Shown here: positions 1 to 9,832 of the stretch, in pieces
Numbering within the stretch: the stretch's first letter is position 1
How the letters are laid out: every line of letters starts with the position of its first letter
NCBI GenBank assembly: GCA_023393115.1
Contig: JAEWMS010000086.1
Span: forward strand, 124,001 to 188,000
Length of the DNA stretch: 64,000 nucleotides
Reading direction: 5' to 3'
Origin: Bacillota bacterium
GTDB taxonomy: Bacteria; Bacillota; Clostridia; Acetivibrionales; DSM-1351
Translations under genes and position numbers: made by a program
Notes under the pieces: generated by a model
The model's database searches: none
What the model was told of the DNA's origin: nothing
Seen by the model: the letters and a program-made list of their open reading frames with translations, nothing else

Positions 1-2
1 AC

Positions 3-464
3 CGGGAGCTCATTGATAGCTTTAACCTGAAGTATGCCAATGAGGAGGATGACCGGCAGAAAAGGTATGAAATGGCTCAGAAGTTGGAGCAGCAGATAGC
101 TGCAAAGCAAAAGCAGCAGGATATTCTCTATCTTGATCGGCTGGAAGTGAAAATCTCTGAACAGCTCTTCCTAAGAATGAACCAGAGTATAGAGGACCGC
201 ATCACTTCCCTTAAAAGGGATAAGGAAAAGCTGCTGCAGGAAGAAAAAAAGCTGCAGGATAAAATACAGGTGGTAGAAAGTTTCGTTAACAGGATAAAAT
301 CCCAGGGAATAAGCAAAAATATTATTGAGCAGATGGTTAACAGAGTTATTGTTTACGACAGCTGTGATAGTGAAGAGCTCCAGAACATAGGATTGAGCAT
401 GGATGAAGCTAAAAACGGCCTGATAATTATTGAGTACAACTACAATAATTGGAGGGAAGGATAA
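3..464 (+). CDS. Large serine recombinase, C-terminal part (cut by window edge)
   Basis: The frame is open from the first bases of the window to a TAA at 462-464, so this is the 3' end of a longer gene. What is visible is a charged, helical segment with heptad-like spacing (many Lys, Glu, Gln; roughly 30 residues from the first in-window Met through ESFVNRIK), followed by a short beta-rich tail (VNRVIVYDSC, IIIEYNYNNW). This coiled coil plus terminal strand pattern is typical of the C-terminus of large serine recombinases that integrate phages, ICEs and sporulation-excised elements. The catalytic N-terminal domain is outside the window, so activity cannot be judged. It is followed by a terminator at 511-546. 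Another coiled-coil protein is possible, but the tail fits the recombinase family well. Confidence 0.75.
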   Translation, partial: RELIDSFNLKYANEEDDRQKRYEMAQKLEQQIAAKQKQQDILYLDRLEVKISEQLFLRMNQSIEDRITSLKRDKEKLLQEEKKLQDKIQVVESFVNRIKSQGISKNIIEQMVNRVIVYDSCDSEELQNIGLSMDEAKNGLIIIEYNYNNWREG

Positions 465-510
465 AATATTGGTGAGAAGTTAAAAAGTCGATAAATATTT
501 AATATAGATG

Positions 511-546
511 AACTCCGAATCACGGTAGTGGGTTTCGGGGTTTTTT
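511..546 (+). terminator. Rho-independent terminator of the recombinase gene
   Basis: Nine-base-pair stem (AACUCCGAA at 511-519 with UUCGGGGUU at 534-542, one G-U pair) followed by a run of T to 546. Confidence 0.8.
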
Positions 547-828
547 GTTGAAAATTAAAAGAAACTTCAATAAAATAAAAATTTTCTAAATAGTATTGTG
601 CTTGTTATATATATTTGGTATATTATGTAATATAAGTCATTTATTATCTGACACATTCTAAAAAATCCTTATACTTTTCCAAGAAATTTATTTTCACAAT
701 AAAGTGAATAAAAATTTATCAGAAATAATTGTATAATACTGTATTTGCTTTCAGCTAATTAAAAGTTAATTAAATAATTATCCCATTAAAAAAATTTACT
801 AAGGTTGAATCAGTAAAGGAGAACTGCA
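547..828. other. AT-rich intergenic region before the surface operon
   Basis: No ORF or structured RNA recognised. A TATAAT at about 732-737 could be the -10 of the surface operon promoter, but I see no convincing -35 at the right distance. If the recombinase belongs to an integrated element, its attachment site could lie in or near this stretch; no repeat marks it within the window. Confidence 0.4.
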
Positions 829-2790
829 ATGAAATCTTTTATTAAAAGAACAATTTTATTATTTATTATTATGTCAATTTTAATCCCGTCAAATATTCAA
901 ACAATTTCAGCAAGCTCAGGAACTGTCAATAATGCTGTTAAGTTTATCGATGTAAAGAACACCTCCTGGTATTATTCCTATGTAACGAGGCTTGCTGAGT
1001 TAAAAATAACCGGTGGTTATACTGACGGTACATTTAAGCCAAACAACTCAGTCACCAGAGCTGAATTTGTCACTTTCCTCTGCAATGTTAAAGGGTACAA
1101 GCAATCTCAGGGCAATCCTTTTGTTGATTCGCAAAAGAGCTGGGCAAGTGGATACATTACTACAGCATTGGCCAATGGATTTATTGATTTAACGGAGGAT
1201 AAGAAGTTTAGACCCAATGATGCTGTAACCAGGCAGGAAGTCGCTGAAATGATGTGTAAGGCATTGAACATTCAAGCCGACAGTACCTCCAAGTCACCTT
1301 ATGCTGACGTTACAAACAATACCGGCTATTCTACAGCTGCATATAACAATTATCTTATGCGTGGTTCTGAAAAAGACGGCATGATATATTTTCAGCCGAA
1401 GGACAAGCTTACCAGAGCCGAAGCCGCTGCTGTCATAGTTAATGCATTTGATTACAACGTGGACAAAATGGGATTTTTGAATAAAAAAATAGCTGAACAA
1501 AAAAAGAAAGAGGCTGAAGCCGAAAAAACGCAAAAATCAATTGAAAAAAAACCGGCTACATTTAAGGAAAGTGTGAATTTCCTTAAACAAGAAGGGGTAT
1601 TAACCGGTATCTCAGAGTCAGCATTTAAATCCACTGATAACATAACCAAAGAACAGTATATTAAACTATTGCTATTGGCAGTTGACGTAAACACCGCTCA
1701 AACTGAGGATTTTATCAAATCTGCTGTTAACCTAGGGATTCTTCAGAATGGTGAAGTTACTGCAAATACAAAAGCCAAAAATATCACAAGGTCAGAACTG
1801 GCAAAATGGACTTTAAGAGCTTATGAGAAGTTGAATAATGTACAATATCCTGATTATCTGGAAGCCTATAAAACTATGGTGACAGATTACATGAAACTCA
1901 ATAAGGAAGACAAAACAAACAGTTTAAAATGTGTGTCCGAAGGTTTATTGACACCTGTAAATGGTGAATTTAAGCCCAATGATGCTTGTACTAACGGTAC
2001 TGCTGCTTTATTATTACACCTTTTATTGTCAGCAGAACAGAGAGAGATAGCAAAACCAATCTTTGCTACACCTGACAAAAAGTTCGAAGAGTTTTTGTCG
2101 GCATCTAATTATCAAAACGCTGTTAAGGTATTCTCAATGTGGAATATAGACAGAGTAGTAGACGGTAAGATTTTATGGAATACCGAGGTGAACGGAGTAT
2201 GCCTGTTACCAACTTTAAGCAACAAACATTCAAACAAAGAAGCCTATGAAGCTATAAAGGCATTGGTAGGTTATGCTCGTAAGCATGGAAACCATGTTGA
2301 GGGATATTATTGTTACGGTGGTGTAGATAATCATTTACAGATATTCTATACAAACAAAAATGCTGCACAGAAGGGTAGAACAAGAGTAAATTATAATTTT
2401 AGTATGATGATGAGGTTTAATAACGATAAGCTCAGAATATTTAATGATGCAGGAGAAGAAAAAATTCAAAAAGAGAAAACAGATTACCGTTGGTGTATAA
2501 GACAACTATATAATACTTATACAAATATGTTTCCAGAATCCGTTGATGAATATCAATCTCAAGAAATGATTGAACCTCTCACCGCATTACTAAATGTAAT
2601 ATATGAGCCAAAGTTGGCAGATTACCTGTTAAAATACATTCTCAAAGAAAACAGAACAAGAAATGAACATAATTGGGAATCAAAAGATTACACTCACAAA
2701 GGTTGCATTTACCCCAGCCAGTTCAAGGAAGTTGAAGTTCAAGTAAAGCAAAATGGAGCTTTATATCTTGGTACCAATAAAATTAATTAG
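829..2790 (+). CDS. Secreted S-layer homology (SLH) domain protein
   Basis: A 653-residue exported protein. An N-terminal signal peptide (about residues 1-28, two Lys/Arg then a long Ile/Leu core ending near TISAS) is followed by three canonical SLH repeats at roughly 38-86, 98-145 and 160-210, with the usual F-x-D-V, GY-x-DG-x-F-P-x-x-x-x-TRAE pattern. SLH triplets bind pyruvylated secondary cell-wall polymer, so this protein should be wall-anchored. A Lys/Glu-rich linker (about 219-250) leads to three weaker SLH-like repeats (about 250-400) in which the helix pairs persist but the TRAE core is eroded. The C-terminal 250 residues match no family I recognise. AAAGGAGAA sits just before the ATG. 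It is the first gene of a tight operon with the two secreted proteins downstream, for which it may be the wall anchor (inference). Confidence 0.85.
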   Translation: MKSFIKRTILLFIIMSILIPSNIQTISASSGTVNNAVKFIDVKNTSWYYSYVTRLAELKITGGYTDGTFKPNNSVTRAEFVTFLCNVKGYKQSQGNPFVDSQKSWASGYITTALANGFIDLTEDKKFRPNDAVTRQEVAEMMCKALNIQADSTSKSPYADVTNNTGYSTAAYNNYLMRGSEKDGMIYFQPKDKLTRAEAAAVIVNAFDYNVDKMGFLNKKIAEQKKKEAEAEKTQKSIEKKPATFKESVNFLKQEGVLTGISESAFKSTDNITKEQYIKLLLLAVDVNTAQTEDFIKSAVNLGILQNGEVTANTKAKNITRSELAKWTLRAYEKLNNVQYPDYLEAYKTMVTDYMKLNKEDKTNSLKCVSEGLLTPVNGEFKPNDACTNGTAALLLHLLLSAEQREIAKPIFATPDKKFEEFLSASNYQNAVKVFSMWNIDRVVDGKILWNTEVNGVCLLPTLSNKHSNKEAYEAIKALVGYARKHGNHVEGYYCYGGVDNHLQIFYTNKNAAQKGRTRVNYNFSMMMRFNNDKLRIFNDAGEEKIQKEKTDYRWCIRQLYNTYTNMFPESVDEYQSQEMIEPLTALLNVIYEPKLADYLLKYILKENRTRNEHNWESKDYTHKGCIYPSQFKEVEVQVKQNGALYLGTNKIN

Positions 2791-2805
2791 GAGGGTGCAA
2801 AAAAC

Positions 2806-5391
2806 ATGAAACCTTTTAAAATAATATCGTTTGCACTAATAATCTCGATTTTGCTATGTACTTTTAGCAATATTGATGTTAAGGCTGCATCCCTTAATGT
2901 TTCACAATTAAATGCAATCCATGGAAGATCAGATAAACCAGATACTATAAAGGCAATGATAAATGAAATATCAACAAGTACTGGAGCAGATGTTCAAAAT
3001 GATAAAGGTGAATGGTTGAATCCGTATGTATATGATGATTATGGTCTTATAATCTATGGTCTGCCCACAGGAGATTTTTACGAAAGATCTGACGGTAAGA
3101 CCTATAAGAACGGAAAAGAAGGAGAATATAAATACTTAGGTTATAGTGGCTCTTCATTTCTTATAACCAATGACAGGTTCTTTTCGGGTGGTAGTCCGGG
3201 TACTAAATTTATGTCGGCAGAAGATTATAAAAAAGTCAAATGGCAAACCCAAGAAGGAGCTCCTTCCTCCTGGGAAAACTTAACTCAATCCCAAAGAAAA
3301 GTTATTGCTGAACGTACCTTTTATGATGATGATTACGGTGGGCCTCCTGATACTTTAAATGAGTACGATGAAATAGCTGGTTTGACTTTATATGGACTGT
3401 TAGGTGATAGTATCAGGGAAAAAGCATTGGTGCAGGTTGCTCCCACAATGTGGAGTGTAAAGGGTTCTGTAAGGCTCAGATATAATAGTACCAACTGGAA
3501 TACCTTGATTTTCAGACCTTTAGCACCTGATACAGACGTTTCGGCAGAAATTAGTTCACAAGATGTATTTGTTATGGAAGAAAACATGGATAGTATAACA
3601 GTCCCCTATACAGTAAGCGGAATAATAGATGGTGATGCTGTTAAACAGGACATGATGCAAAACCTGGATAAATTAAGTTTTAACTCAAACCAAGTAACTA
3701 AAGATGTAAATCTTTCTGCCGGCAGCTCTCCTACTCAAAGTGTTAAATATGATAGAAACTTCGCCAGGGCAACCTTAAAAGTTGGTGAGAATAAACGGAT
3801 GTTATCTGCTGTAGCTAATCTTACAACCAAGTATAAAACTGATACTCCTTTAAGAGCAACAGCAGACAAAGAAATAACAATTATAGTGAAGGCCAAGAAA
3901 ATACCTCCCACAGAGGGGGCCGTATTTGTGAGGTATATAAACTCTGAAACGGATGCTGAAATACCTGAATTGGCTTGGGATTTTACACTTAAATTTGGTG
4001 AAAAAAAAACGGTAAGCGGTTTGCCAGTTCCTTCAGGTTTTGAAAAATGTGAAGGTTCATACGGAAAATATTATGCTGATACATCATCAAATGTTATACC
4101 ACCTACTAAAAAAGATATGAAACCTGAAACCTCGCTAGAGATAACATTAACTCAATCCTATAAAGTTGCATATGTATACTTTTGGTATAAAGTGAAACCC
4201 GGAGAAACACCTAAACCACCTGTAAAAATAAACTATGACCCAATTGCAATAATAAAAAACCCTCCTATTGTATATGCTGGTGATGATGTGTTAATTGACG
4301 GCAGCAGTTCATATGATACGGATGGTGTAATAGAGAGATATATTTGGGAATTACCAGGCACAGACGGATGCGACCCCGACAATCCTTGGTTCAATGTTCT
4401 GAATAATGGCGAACAAGATATTGCCAAAGGAAGCGTTTGGTATCCCAAAGTAGGGCTTTATGACATAGACTTAGAGGTTGTGGATGATGGCGGATGCACT
4501 GGATATGATAGAAGCACTATTCAGGTTATAGAACCTATACCTTCGATTTCTATTGATGTAATAGCTGAAAAGATGAAGGAAAACCGTAAAATAACCCTAG
4601 ATTTAAGTAAAAGTAAAGCATCTAAACGATTTCCTATTGATTGGAGCTTAACTACTTGGAAGATAGAACCCGTCAGTGGTACCGGGGCAAGTGGTGACTA
4701 TGGGGTTAGGCTGGAAAACGGTACAGTATATAAAAACGTCAACGGTAATGCAAAACTATATAGTAATGGTTTCTGGGCAGACACAGGATCTTCCATCAAT
4801 AACGTACTGAGAGGACAAAAATCAGTACAGTTTCAAGCAAGAGACAGTGGACAGTATAAAATATCAGTATCAATAATTAACACTTCAATATTTAACAATT
4901 CAGTGCATTATTCTAATGCGATTGATAGAACAATAACTATAGTTGAAGATTTGCCACCAATAGCAAGCTTCAGTGGTTCTTCTAAAAATGTTAGAGAGTT
5001 CGAAAATCCCCTTGATAAAACACTTCAAAAGTATAGCATCATTCCTATCCATTGCACCACTATCTCACCTGATGGCGATCCGATTGGTAAAAGGTTTTGG
5101 ACTGCTAGATATGACAGCGATAATGACTGCAATAATGGATTGAGCATATTTGAAGCATATAATGATGAGCAAGATATTTACCCTTACGACGGTGATAGAT
5201 CTGAACCTTTTACAAACAGTACAAGGCTTATGGTTGACGGTGAGTATGATTCTATGGTCGAAATATGGACTTATGCGGTTGGTATGTTCACTGAATCATT
5301 ACTGGCATATGAGGATATTCCGGGCAATGAAACAGTTAAAGAGTTGCTGTTACCCGGTGATTACAGAAGCGATTATGTGCAAGGGTGGTAA
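2806..5391 (+). CDS. Large secreted protein with PKD-like domain
   Basis: An 861-residue protein with a signal peptide (about 1-28, cleavage near VKAAS) and no membrane anchor or sorting motif. A module near 370-465 begins EGAVFVRYINSETDAEI and resembles MucBP-type beta repeats. A PKD-like domain at about 475-560 contains AGDDVLIDGSSSYDTDG and VVDDGG, the usual PKD landmarks. Further beta-rich modules follow, including PPIASFSGSS near residue 720. Such modules usually serve as extracellular spacers or carbohydrate- and protein-binding units; no catalytic motif is visible. The gene starts 15 nt after the SLH gene with a GGAGGG ribosome site, and its stop codon abuts the next gene. The substrate or partner is unknown. 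Confidence 0.75.
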   Translation: MKPFKIISFALIISILLCTFSNIDVKAASLNVSQLNAIHGRSDKPDTIKAMINEISTSTGADVQNDKGEWLNPYVYDDYGLIIYGLPTGDFYERSDGKTYKNGKEGEYKYLGYSGSSFLITNDRFFSGGSPGTKFMSAEDYKKVKWQTQEGAPSSWENLTQSQRKVIAERTFYDDDYGGPPDTLNEYDEIAGLTLYGLLGDSIREKALVQVAPTMWSVKGSVRLRYNSTNWNTLIFRPLAPDTDVSAEISSQDVFVMEENMDSITVPYTVSGIIDGDAVKQDMMQNLDKLSFNSNQVTKDVNLSAGSSPTQSVKYDRNFARATLKVGENKRMLSAVANLTTKYKTDTPLRATADKEITIIVKAKKIPPTEGAVFVRYINSETDAEIPELAWDFTLKFGEKKTVSGLPVPSGFEKCEGSYGKYYADTSSNVIPPTKKDMKPETSLEITLTQSYKVAYVYFWYKVKPGETPKPPVKINYDPIAIIKNPPIVYAGDDVLIDGSSSYDTDGVIERYIWELPGTDGCDPDNPWFNVLNNGEQDIAKGSVWYPKVGLYDIDLEVVDDGGCTGYDRSTIQVIEPIPSISIDVIAEKMKENRKITLDLSKSKASKRFPIDWSLTTWKIEPVSGTGASGDYGVRLENGTVYKNVNGNAKLYSNGFWADTGSSINNVLRGQKSVQFQARDSGQYKISVSIINTSIFNNSVHYSNAIDRTITIVEDLPPIASFSGSSKNVREFENPLDKTLQKYSIIPIHCTTISPDGDPIGKRFWTARYDSDNDCNNGLSIFEAYNDEQDIYPYDGDRSEPFTNSTRLMVDGEYDSMVEIWTYAVGMFTESLLAYEDIPGNETVKELLLPGDYRSDYVQGW

Positions 5392-5403
5392 ATGGAGGTA
5401 TTT

Positions 5404-8400
5404 GTGAGAAAAGTGAGGTACATAATTCCAGTTTGGATTTTAATATTATCAATCCTGCTGCAAAGCACTGTCTACGCAGAAATACAGCAAGAGGTGATAA
5501 ATACTGCTCCTGAAGCTAATTTTACTGTTGAAAAGAACCATAATGTTAAGATTATGGTTTTAACAGATTATACAGGTACAGATAACGCTGATCTTAAAAA
5601 CATGTTTACAAGTATGAAAAGTGAACTTACTAGTTCTGCAAAAATTGATATTGAGTTTGCGAATCCTGTAACTACAACAATAGGATCACAAAATGGTCAA
5701 ATAAAGATGAACACCTGGGGTAAAAATGCGTATGCATCCTACACCTGGTCAGGTTATAGATTTTATCAACAATCTAAAGAACCTGTTTGGATTGATTACT
5801 GGAATCAGAAGGAAAATGAAAAATTTGTCTATTCAAATACAACTGAATTGCCTGAAGGAGAAGAACCAACAGCTCCATATGGAGTACCTATAAGACATGT
5901 TAAATCAGGTTTACAAAGAACAGTAAGAGACGAGATCGTTTATTCTTTAAGGGAGTTTTACACATACTCATTTATTAATAATAACGGGATATGTGATGGT
6001 ACATTCGAAATAATAATTAAACACGACAACAGGAGTCCGTCAGGGCTATTCAGTGAAGGTTGGGTAAGTTCTTACACAGAACCGGTTTTTACATATGAAG
6101 ATTTTTGGTCAATACAAAGTTCGTACGATCAAAGTATCAAAAATGATGTGATTGCCTGGGATTTATCCACTCTAAATTATGAAATTCAGGATAATACCGA
6201 CACATTTGTTGTTTTTGCTTTAAATAGGGGTAATACCAATTACTATAAAGCTTATAAGGATAGTAACTATATGCTAGGTCAGTTAAGAAGCGATAGTAAC
6301 CTTGGTAAATACATAAAGGAGGCTGATGCAAGGGTATATTCAATTTGTTCTGATGATATAGAAAATATAAATCTGTCAGCAAATGCTGAGTATCCAATTA
6401 CTTACAGTCCTGCTTTAAAAGCTCAAAACATTTCTATAAAGGACCTTATAGAATCTAGCTTTGACGGGAGAAGCGTAGGTGAAAAGAATATAACCGGTCT
6501 TGAGAATAAAATCAAAGAGAATATTCGCAGGCCAAATGGAAACATCGATATGATTGTAGCCTCTGATAATGACAAAACCAGTTTAAGCAATTTCGTAGAA
6601 AATATTAGAAACAGTGTAAGTGATGATGTTAGCCTATCAGCCAATATTATAGATGGTGATTCATTTGAGGATACTGATACATGGACAAAATATATCACAA
6701 AAGGTGATTACAAATCTTTCACTATGTATAATTCAGATGCTACTCTTATATTAACTGGTAATGGTGAACTATGGGGTATGGGTAGCAATTTTATTGGAGA
6801 AGTTCAATATGCGTATGAAAAATGGAAAAAAGTTTATGGGTTGTTTGGGTTAGATCCTAATGTTGAAAGGTATGATAAATTTGTTAAAATTACTGACAAT
6901 GTAAAGGAAGTATATTTAAAATATTTAACCAATGGTAACTGTATTTTCATAATAAAAAATGATGGTACGTTATGGGTATCTGGTGGGTATACTAAGAAAT
7001 ATGTAGAAGATAGAAAGGGTAATACTTATGATACTGTCAATTACTTTCAAGGATTCAATTACACAGGCTACAGTGATGTTAAGTCTTTAGCTTTTCATAT
7101 GATTAATACCTGGGAAATGCATATTGTTTCAGGTAATGGTGTTTTTAGGTGTCTTATGGATCGTGATTGGGAATATTCACCACCAATGAAGGACACCTTA
7201 GCTCCTGCTAATACAAAATATTTAAGAGGTGGTGGTTATTCAGAATCAAGTCAACTTATTTATGTTGGTGAAGATGGCAAGTCAACCTATAGTTCTTGGA
7301 AGTACGGATATCTGAAGGAAAATAAACTTTATGCTTATTCAAGCGCCCCATTGCCTGCCAATCCAGTCGCAGTTTCTCAAGAATCTCTAATATTTAAATG
7401 CAGTGATGGTAAGTATTACAACATACATGGCACATGTATAACAAATAATTTGAATATAAAAACAAGACAATTTATTGTTAATCAAGGAATACATGCTGTA
7501 TCTGAAGACGGACAATTATATTCATATATGAGTAATTGGGGGTGGGGTAAATATGCTAGTTTAACCAATATTGACAAAATTTTATTTATGGAAAGTAGCG
7601 GAGGTCTTATCGTAAGGACGCTTGATGGTAAAATAGCATTTTACAATAAAATAAAACCTGAAAACACATTTCGTACTGAAGATCTAAAATTATATGAAGG
7701 AGAAAAATCAATTTATGACAGCACTTATAATAAATTAGTAGAATTTGATGCTACTGCTGGTGGTTTAGTTGCTGACTATTTACAAATAGGTGATAGGTTT
7801 TGCTATGTTACAAAGCAAGGTGATATTTGCTATGTAGTTTCTGAATATAAAGGTAGAGATGATAATTGGATACATACAACTTCATATAAAACAGTAAATT
7901 GTGGTAAATTGGATTCAATTTTTGATATTTCATACAAAACTGTAAAAGCAATTTCAAAGTCAAAAATATTTAACACTCCATTACGGGAAGGTTCTGAAAG
8001 ATACTTTATTTATGTATCTGACAACGTGCAGCAAGACACGTATTTTGGAGACTATACAGAGTATTTTCCTTTTTCTCATTTAGACTATCCGGTACTTAGT
8101 TACTTAAATGCAAACAGGTTTAACATTTACATCGTTACTCCCAAGCAGGCAAGGAATTTAAAGCTTGCATATCCATATGTACCAGTTAACAGGCAACAGC
8201 TATCATTAAAAGAGTTGATTTACAGTTCAGTTATGGATAGTGCATTCTGTAAAGATACCGATACGGTAAGAAAATTGATTGAAAAGAGGTATGATACATA
8301 TACAAAGCAGGGTTCTACTACTCTAACACTATTAGTTAACGAGGAAAGTGTCAGGTACAACCAGGTCTATAGAGACTTTGAAAATGACCCAAAGTATTCT

Positions 8401-9726
8401 GAAAGATGGCTGTATACTCATGATCCTACATACTTTGATAATTCAAATGGATTAGATTCAAATTCCGGCAAATGGATTTTAACCCCACTATATACCTTCA
8501 GCAAGGTAGGAAAATATGTAGTTAGCGCACAATTCAGGGATAATACCAAAGACGACAATAGATTCGATAATTATCGTCTTTGGTCGAATAAATCTGCACC
8601 CGCAACAATTTTTGTACATCGAAGGCCAATAGCGTTATTTAGTACGCAGATATCTGAGAAAAAATCATCCAACGTTTTTTTAACATATCTCGACCAATCC
8701 TATGATCTTGACCACAATAAATCTAGAACCGATAAAGGGATTGCGCAACGGAAATGGCAATATAAAAAAGTTGACTCAGATACCTGGATTGACGGCAAAC
8801 CAACAAATCTAACTTATAACACAGGGAAATACGAGATTCAGTTAATGGTCCGGGACATTGAAGGGGCTTGGAGCAAACCGTATATTGATACGATAGATAC
8901 TTCAGACCTGCCACCGGCTATATATGCAACCCCTGATAGTTATAATGGCGCTGGGCCTGTATATATCACAATTACCGCTACAGACAATGGGGAAGATGAC
9001 TTTGCTTATATGCGGTATGCTGTCACTAATAGTACTGAACTACCAGCCTCTTCACAGTGGATAAAGGTAGAGGAGGGGGAAAAAGAAAAATCAATTGCTC
9101 TTAATACCGATGGCTGGTATTATCTCCATATGGAGGCTTATGACAAAATCGGTCAGACAGGCAAAAATTTAGCTGGTCCGTATATCATAAATAATGTAAA
9201 AGCGGGAAACTTTTTTATTACAATGATGCTGGATGTAGGCTGGAGAGCTTACTATTTCGATCTTGATCGGGGCATTGATGATAATCGCGACGGAATGATC
9301 GACCGGTATCCGAGAAGACCGAATACTGATATTGGTACCCTAAAAATGCCCATAAACTATTATAGTCTTGTCTCTAGCCCAAGAACTTATATTAAGGCAG
9401 GCTACAGAGTTAAAGGCAGGATAGATATTCAGGGTAATCCTGATTCTGCGAGGTTTAAGATAAATTATAAAGTAAAGGAAACTATACATACTGATACTGT
9501 AAACCTTGTAAAAGACTCGGGAGACACTTACACCTTTGAATGGATTATTCCATTGGACACCGATGATAGGTCCTTTATAAGTTTTGATTTGGAAATGAAT
9601 AAAGGAAGCATTACTTACGGTAATGAAAAATGGAATGATATCTGGGACACAAGAAATTCCTCACGGTATGTATTCTATGTCTGCGGAAAAGTTACAGATG
9701 ATTTGATTTATATTCAGAGTCAATAA
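5404..9726 (+). CDS. Very large secreted protein with RCC1-like repeats and internal duplication
   Basis: About 1440 residues. I prefer the GTG at 5404 over the ATG at 5392: GGAGG at 5394-5398 is then 5 nt upstream, and the protein begins with a clean signal peptide (MRKVRYIIPVWILILSILLQ..., cleavage after VYA). The middle (about 440-800) has repeated strands such as LILTGNGELWGMGSN and FIIKNDGTLWVSGGY, typical of RCC1-like beta-propeller blades. The flanking regions look like two copies of one module, each with a segment near TF/YF-V-x-x-x-x and ending in SIKDLIESSF or SLKELIYSSV. PKD-like and Ig-like beta modules follow (KVGKYVVSAQFRD near 1030; TATDNGEDDF near 1190). No membrane segment near the C-terminus. 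Function unknown; an adhesin or surface scaffold seems most likely. Confidence 0.75.
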   Translation: MRKVRYIIPVWILILSILLQSTVYAEIQQEVINTAPEANFTVEKNHNVKIMVLTDYTGTDNADLKNMFTSMKSELTSSAKIDIEFANPVTTTIGSQNGQIKMNTWGKNAYASYTWSGYRFYQQSKEPVWIDYWNQKENEKFVYSNTTELPEGEEPTAPYGVPIRHVKSGLQRTVRDEIVYSLREFYTYSFINNNGICDGTFEIIIKHDNRSPSGLFSEGWVSSYTEPVFTYEDFWSIQSSYDQSIKNDVIAWDLSTLNYEIQDNTDTFVVFALNRGNTNYYKAYKDSNYMLGQLRSDSNLGKYIKEADARVYSICSDDIENINLSANAEYPITYSPALKAQNISIKDLIESSFDGRSVGEKNITGLENKIKENIRRPNGNIDMIVASDNDKTSLSNFVENIRNSVSDDVSLSANIIDGDSFEDTDTWTKYITKGDYKSFTMYNSDATLILTGNGELWGMGSNFIGEVQYAYEKWKKVYGLFGLDPNVERYDKFVKITDNVKEVYLKYLTNGNCIFIIKNDGTLWVSGGYTKKYVEDRKGNTYDTVNYFQGFNYTGYSDVKSLAFHMINTWEMHIVSGNGVFRCLMDRDWEYSPPMKDTLAPANTKYLRGGGYSESSQLIYVGEDGKSTYSSWKYGYLKENKLYAYSSAPLPANPVAVSQESLIFKCSDGKYYNIHGTCITNNLNIKTRQFIVNQGIHAVSEDGQLYSYMSNWGWGKYASLTNIDKILFMESSGGLIVRTLDGKIAFYNKIKPENTFRTEDLKLYEGEKSIYDSTYNKLVEFDATAGGLVADYLQIGDRFCYVTKQGDICYVVSEYKGRDDNWIHTTSYKTVNCGKLDSIFDISYKTVKAISKSKIFNTPLREGSERYFIYVSDNVQQDTYFGDYTEYFPFSHLDYPVLSYLNANRFNIYIVTPKQARNLKLAYPYVPVNRQQLSLKELIYSSVMDSAFCKDTDTVRKLIEKRYDTYTKQGSTTLTLLVNEESVRYNQVYRDFENDPKYSERWLYTHDPTYFDNSNGLDSNSGKWILTPLYTFSKVGKYVVSAQFRDNTKDDNRFDNYRLWSNKSAPATIFVHRRPIALFSTQISEKKSSNVFLTYLDQSYDLDHNKSRTDKGIAQRKWQYKKVDSDTWIDGKPTNLTYNTGKYEIQLMVRDIEGAWSKPYIDTIDTSDLPPAIYATPDSYNGAGPVYITITATDNGEDDFAYMRYAVTNSTELPASSQWIKVEEGEKEKSIALNTDGWYYLHMEAYDKIGQTGKNLAGPYIINNVKAGNFFITMMLDVGWRAYYFDLDRGIDDNRDGMIDRYPRRPNTDIGTLKMPINYYSLVSSPRTYIKAGYRVKGRIDIQGNPDSARFKINYKVKETIHTDTVNLVKDSGDTYTFEWIIPLDTDDRSFISFDLEMNKGSITYGNEKWNDIWDTRNSSRYVFYVCGKVTDDLIYIQSQ

Positions 9727-9784
9727 ACACATTCAAAGAATAGAAAGAATAGAAAATATATAGGTTCTATATGTTAAAATGAGT

Positions 9785-9818
9785 AAATCCTCCAAGGACA
9801 GAAAGCTTTGGAGGATTT
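9785..9818. terminator. Bidirectional terminator hairpin
   Basis: Perfect 11-bp inverted repeat (AAATCCTCCAA at 9785-9795 with TTGGAGGATTT at 9808-9818). It lies after the surface operon on the plus strand and after the small minus-strand ORF, so it can serve both. T-runs are short on either side. Confidence 0.6.
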
Positions 9819-9832
9819 ATTCCGTCGCGGGC

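Noticed and set aside
5150..5407. 85-codon ORF spanning the junction of the two secreted proteins
   Set aside because: Overlaps the well supported upstream frame in another phase, with no signals. I also rejected that the two large proteins are one frameshifted gene, because the second has its own signal peptide.
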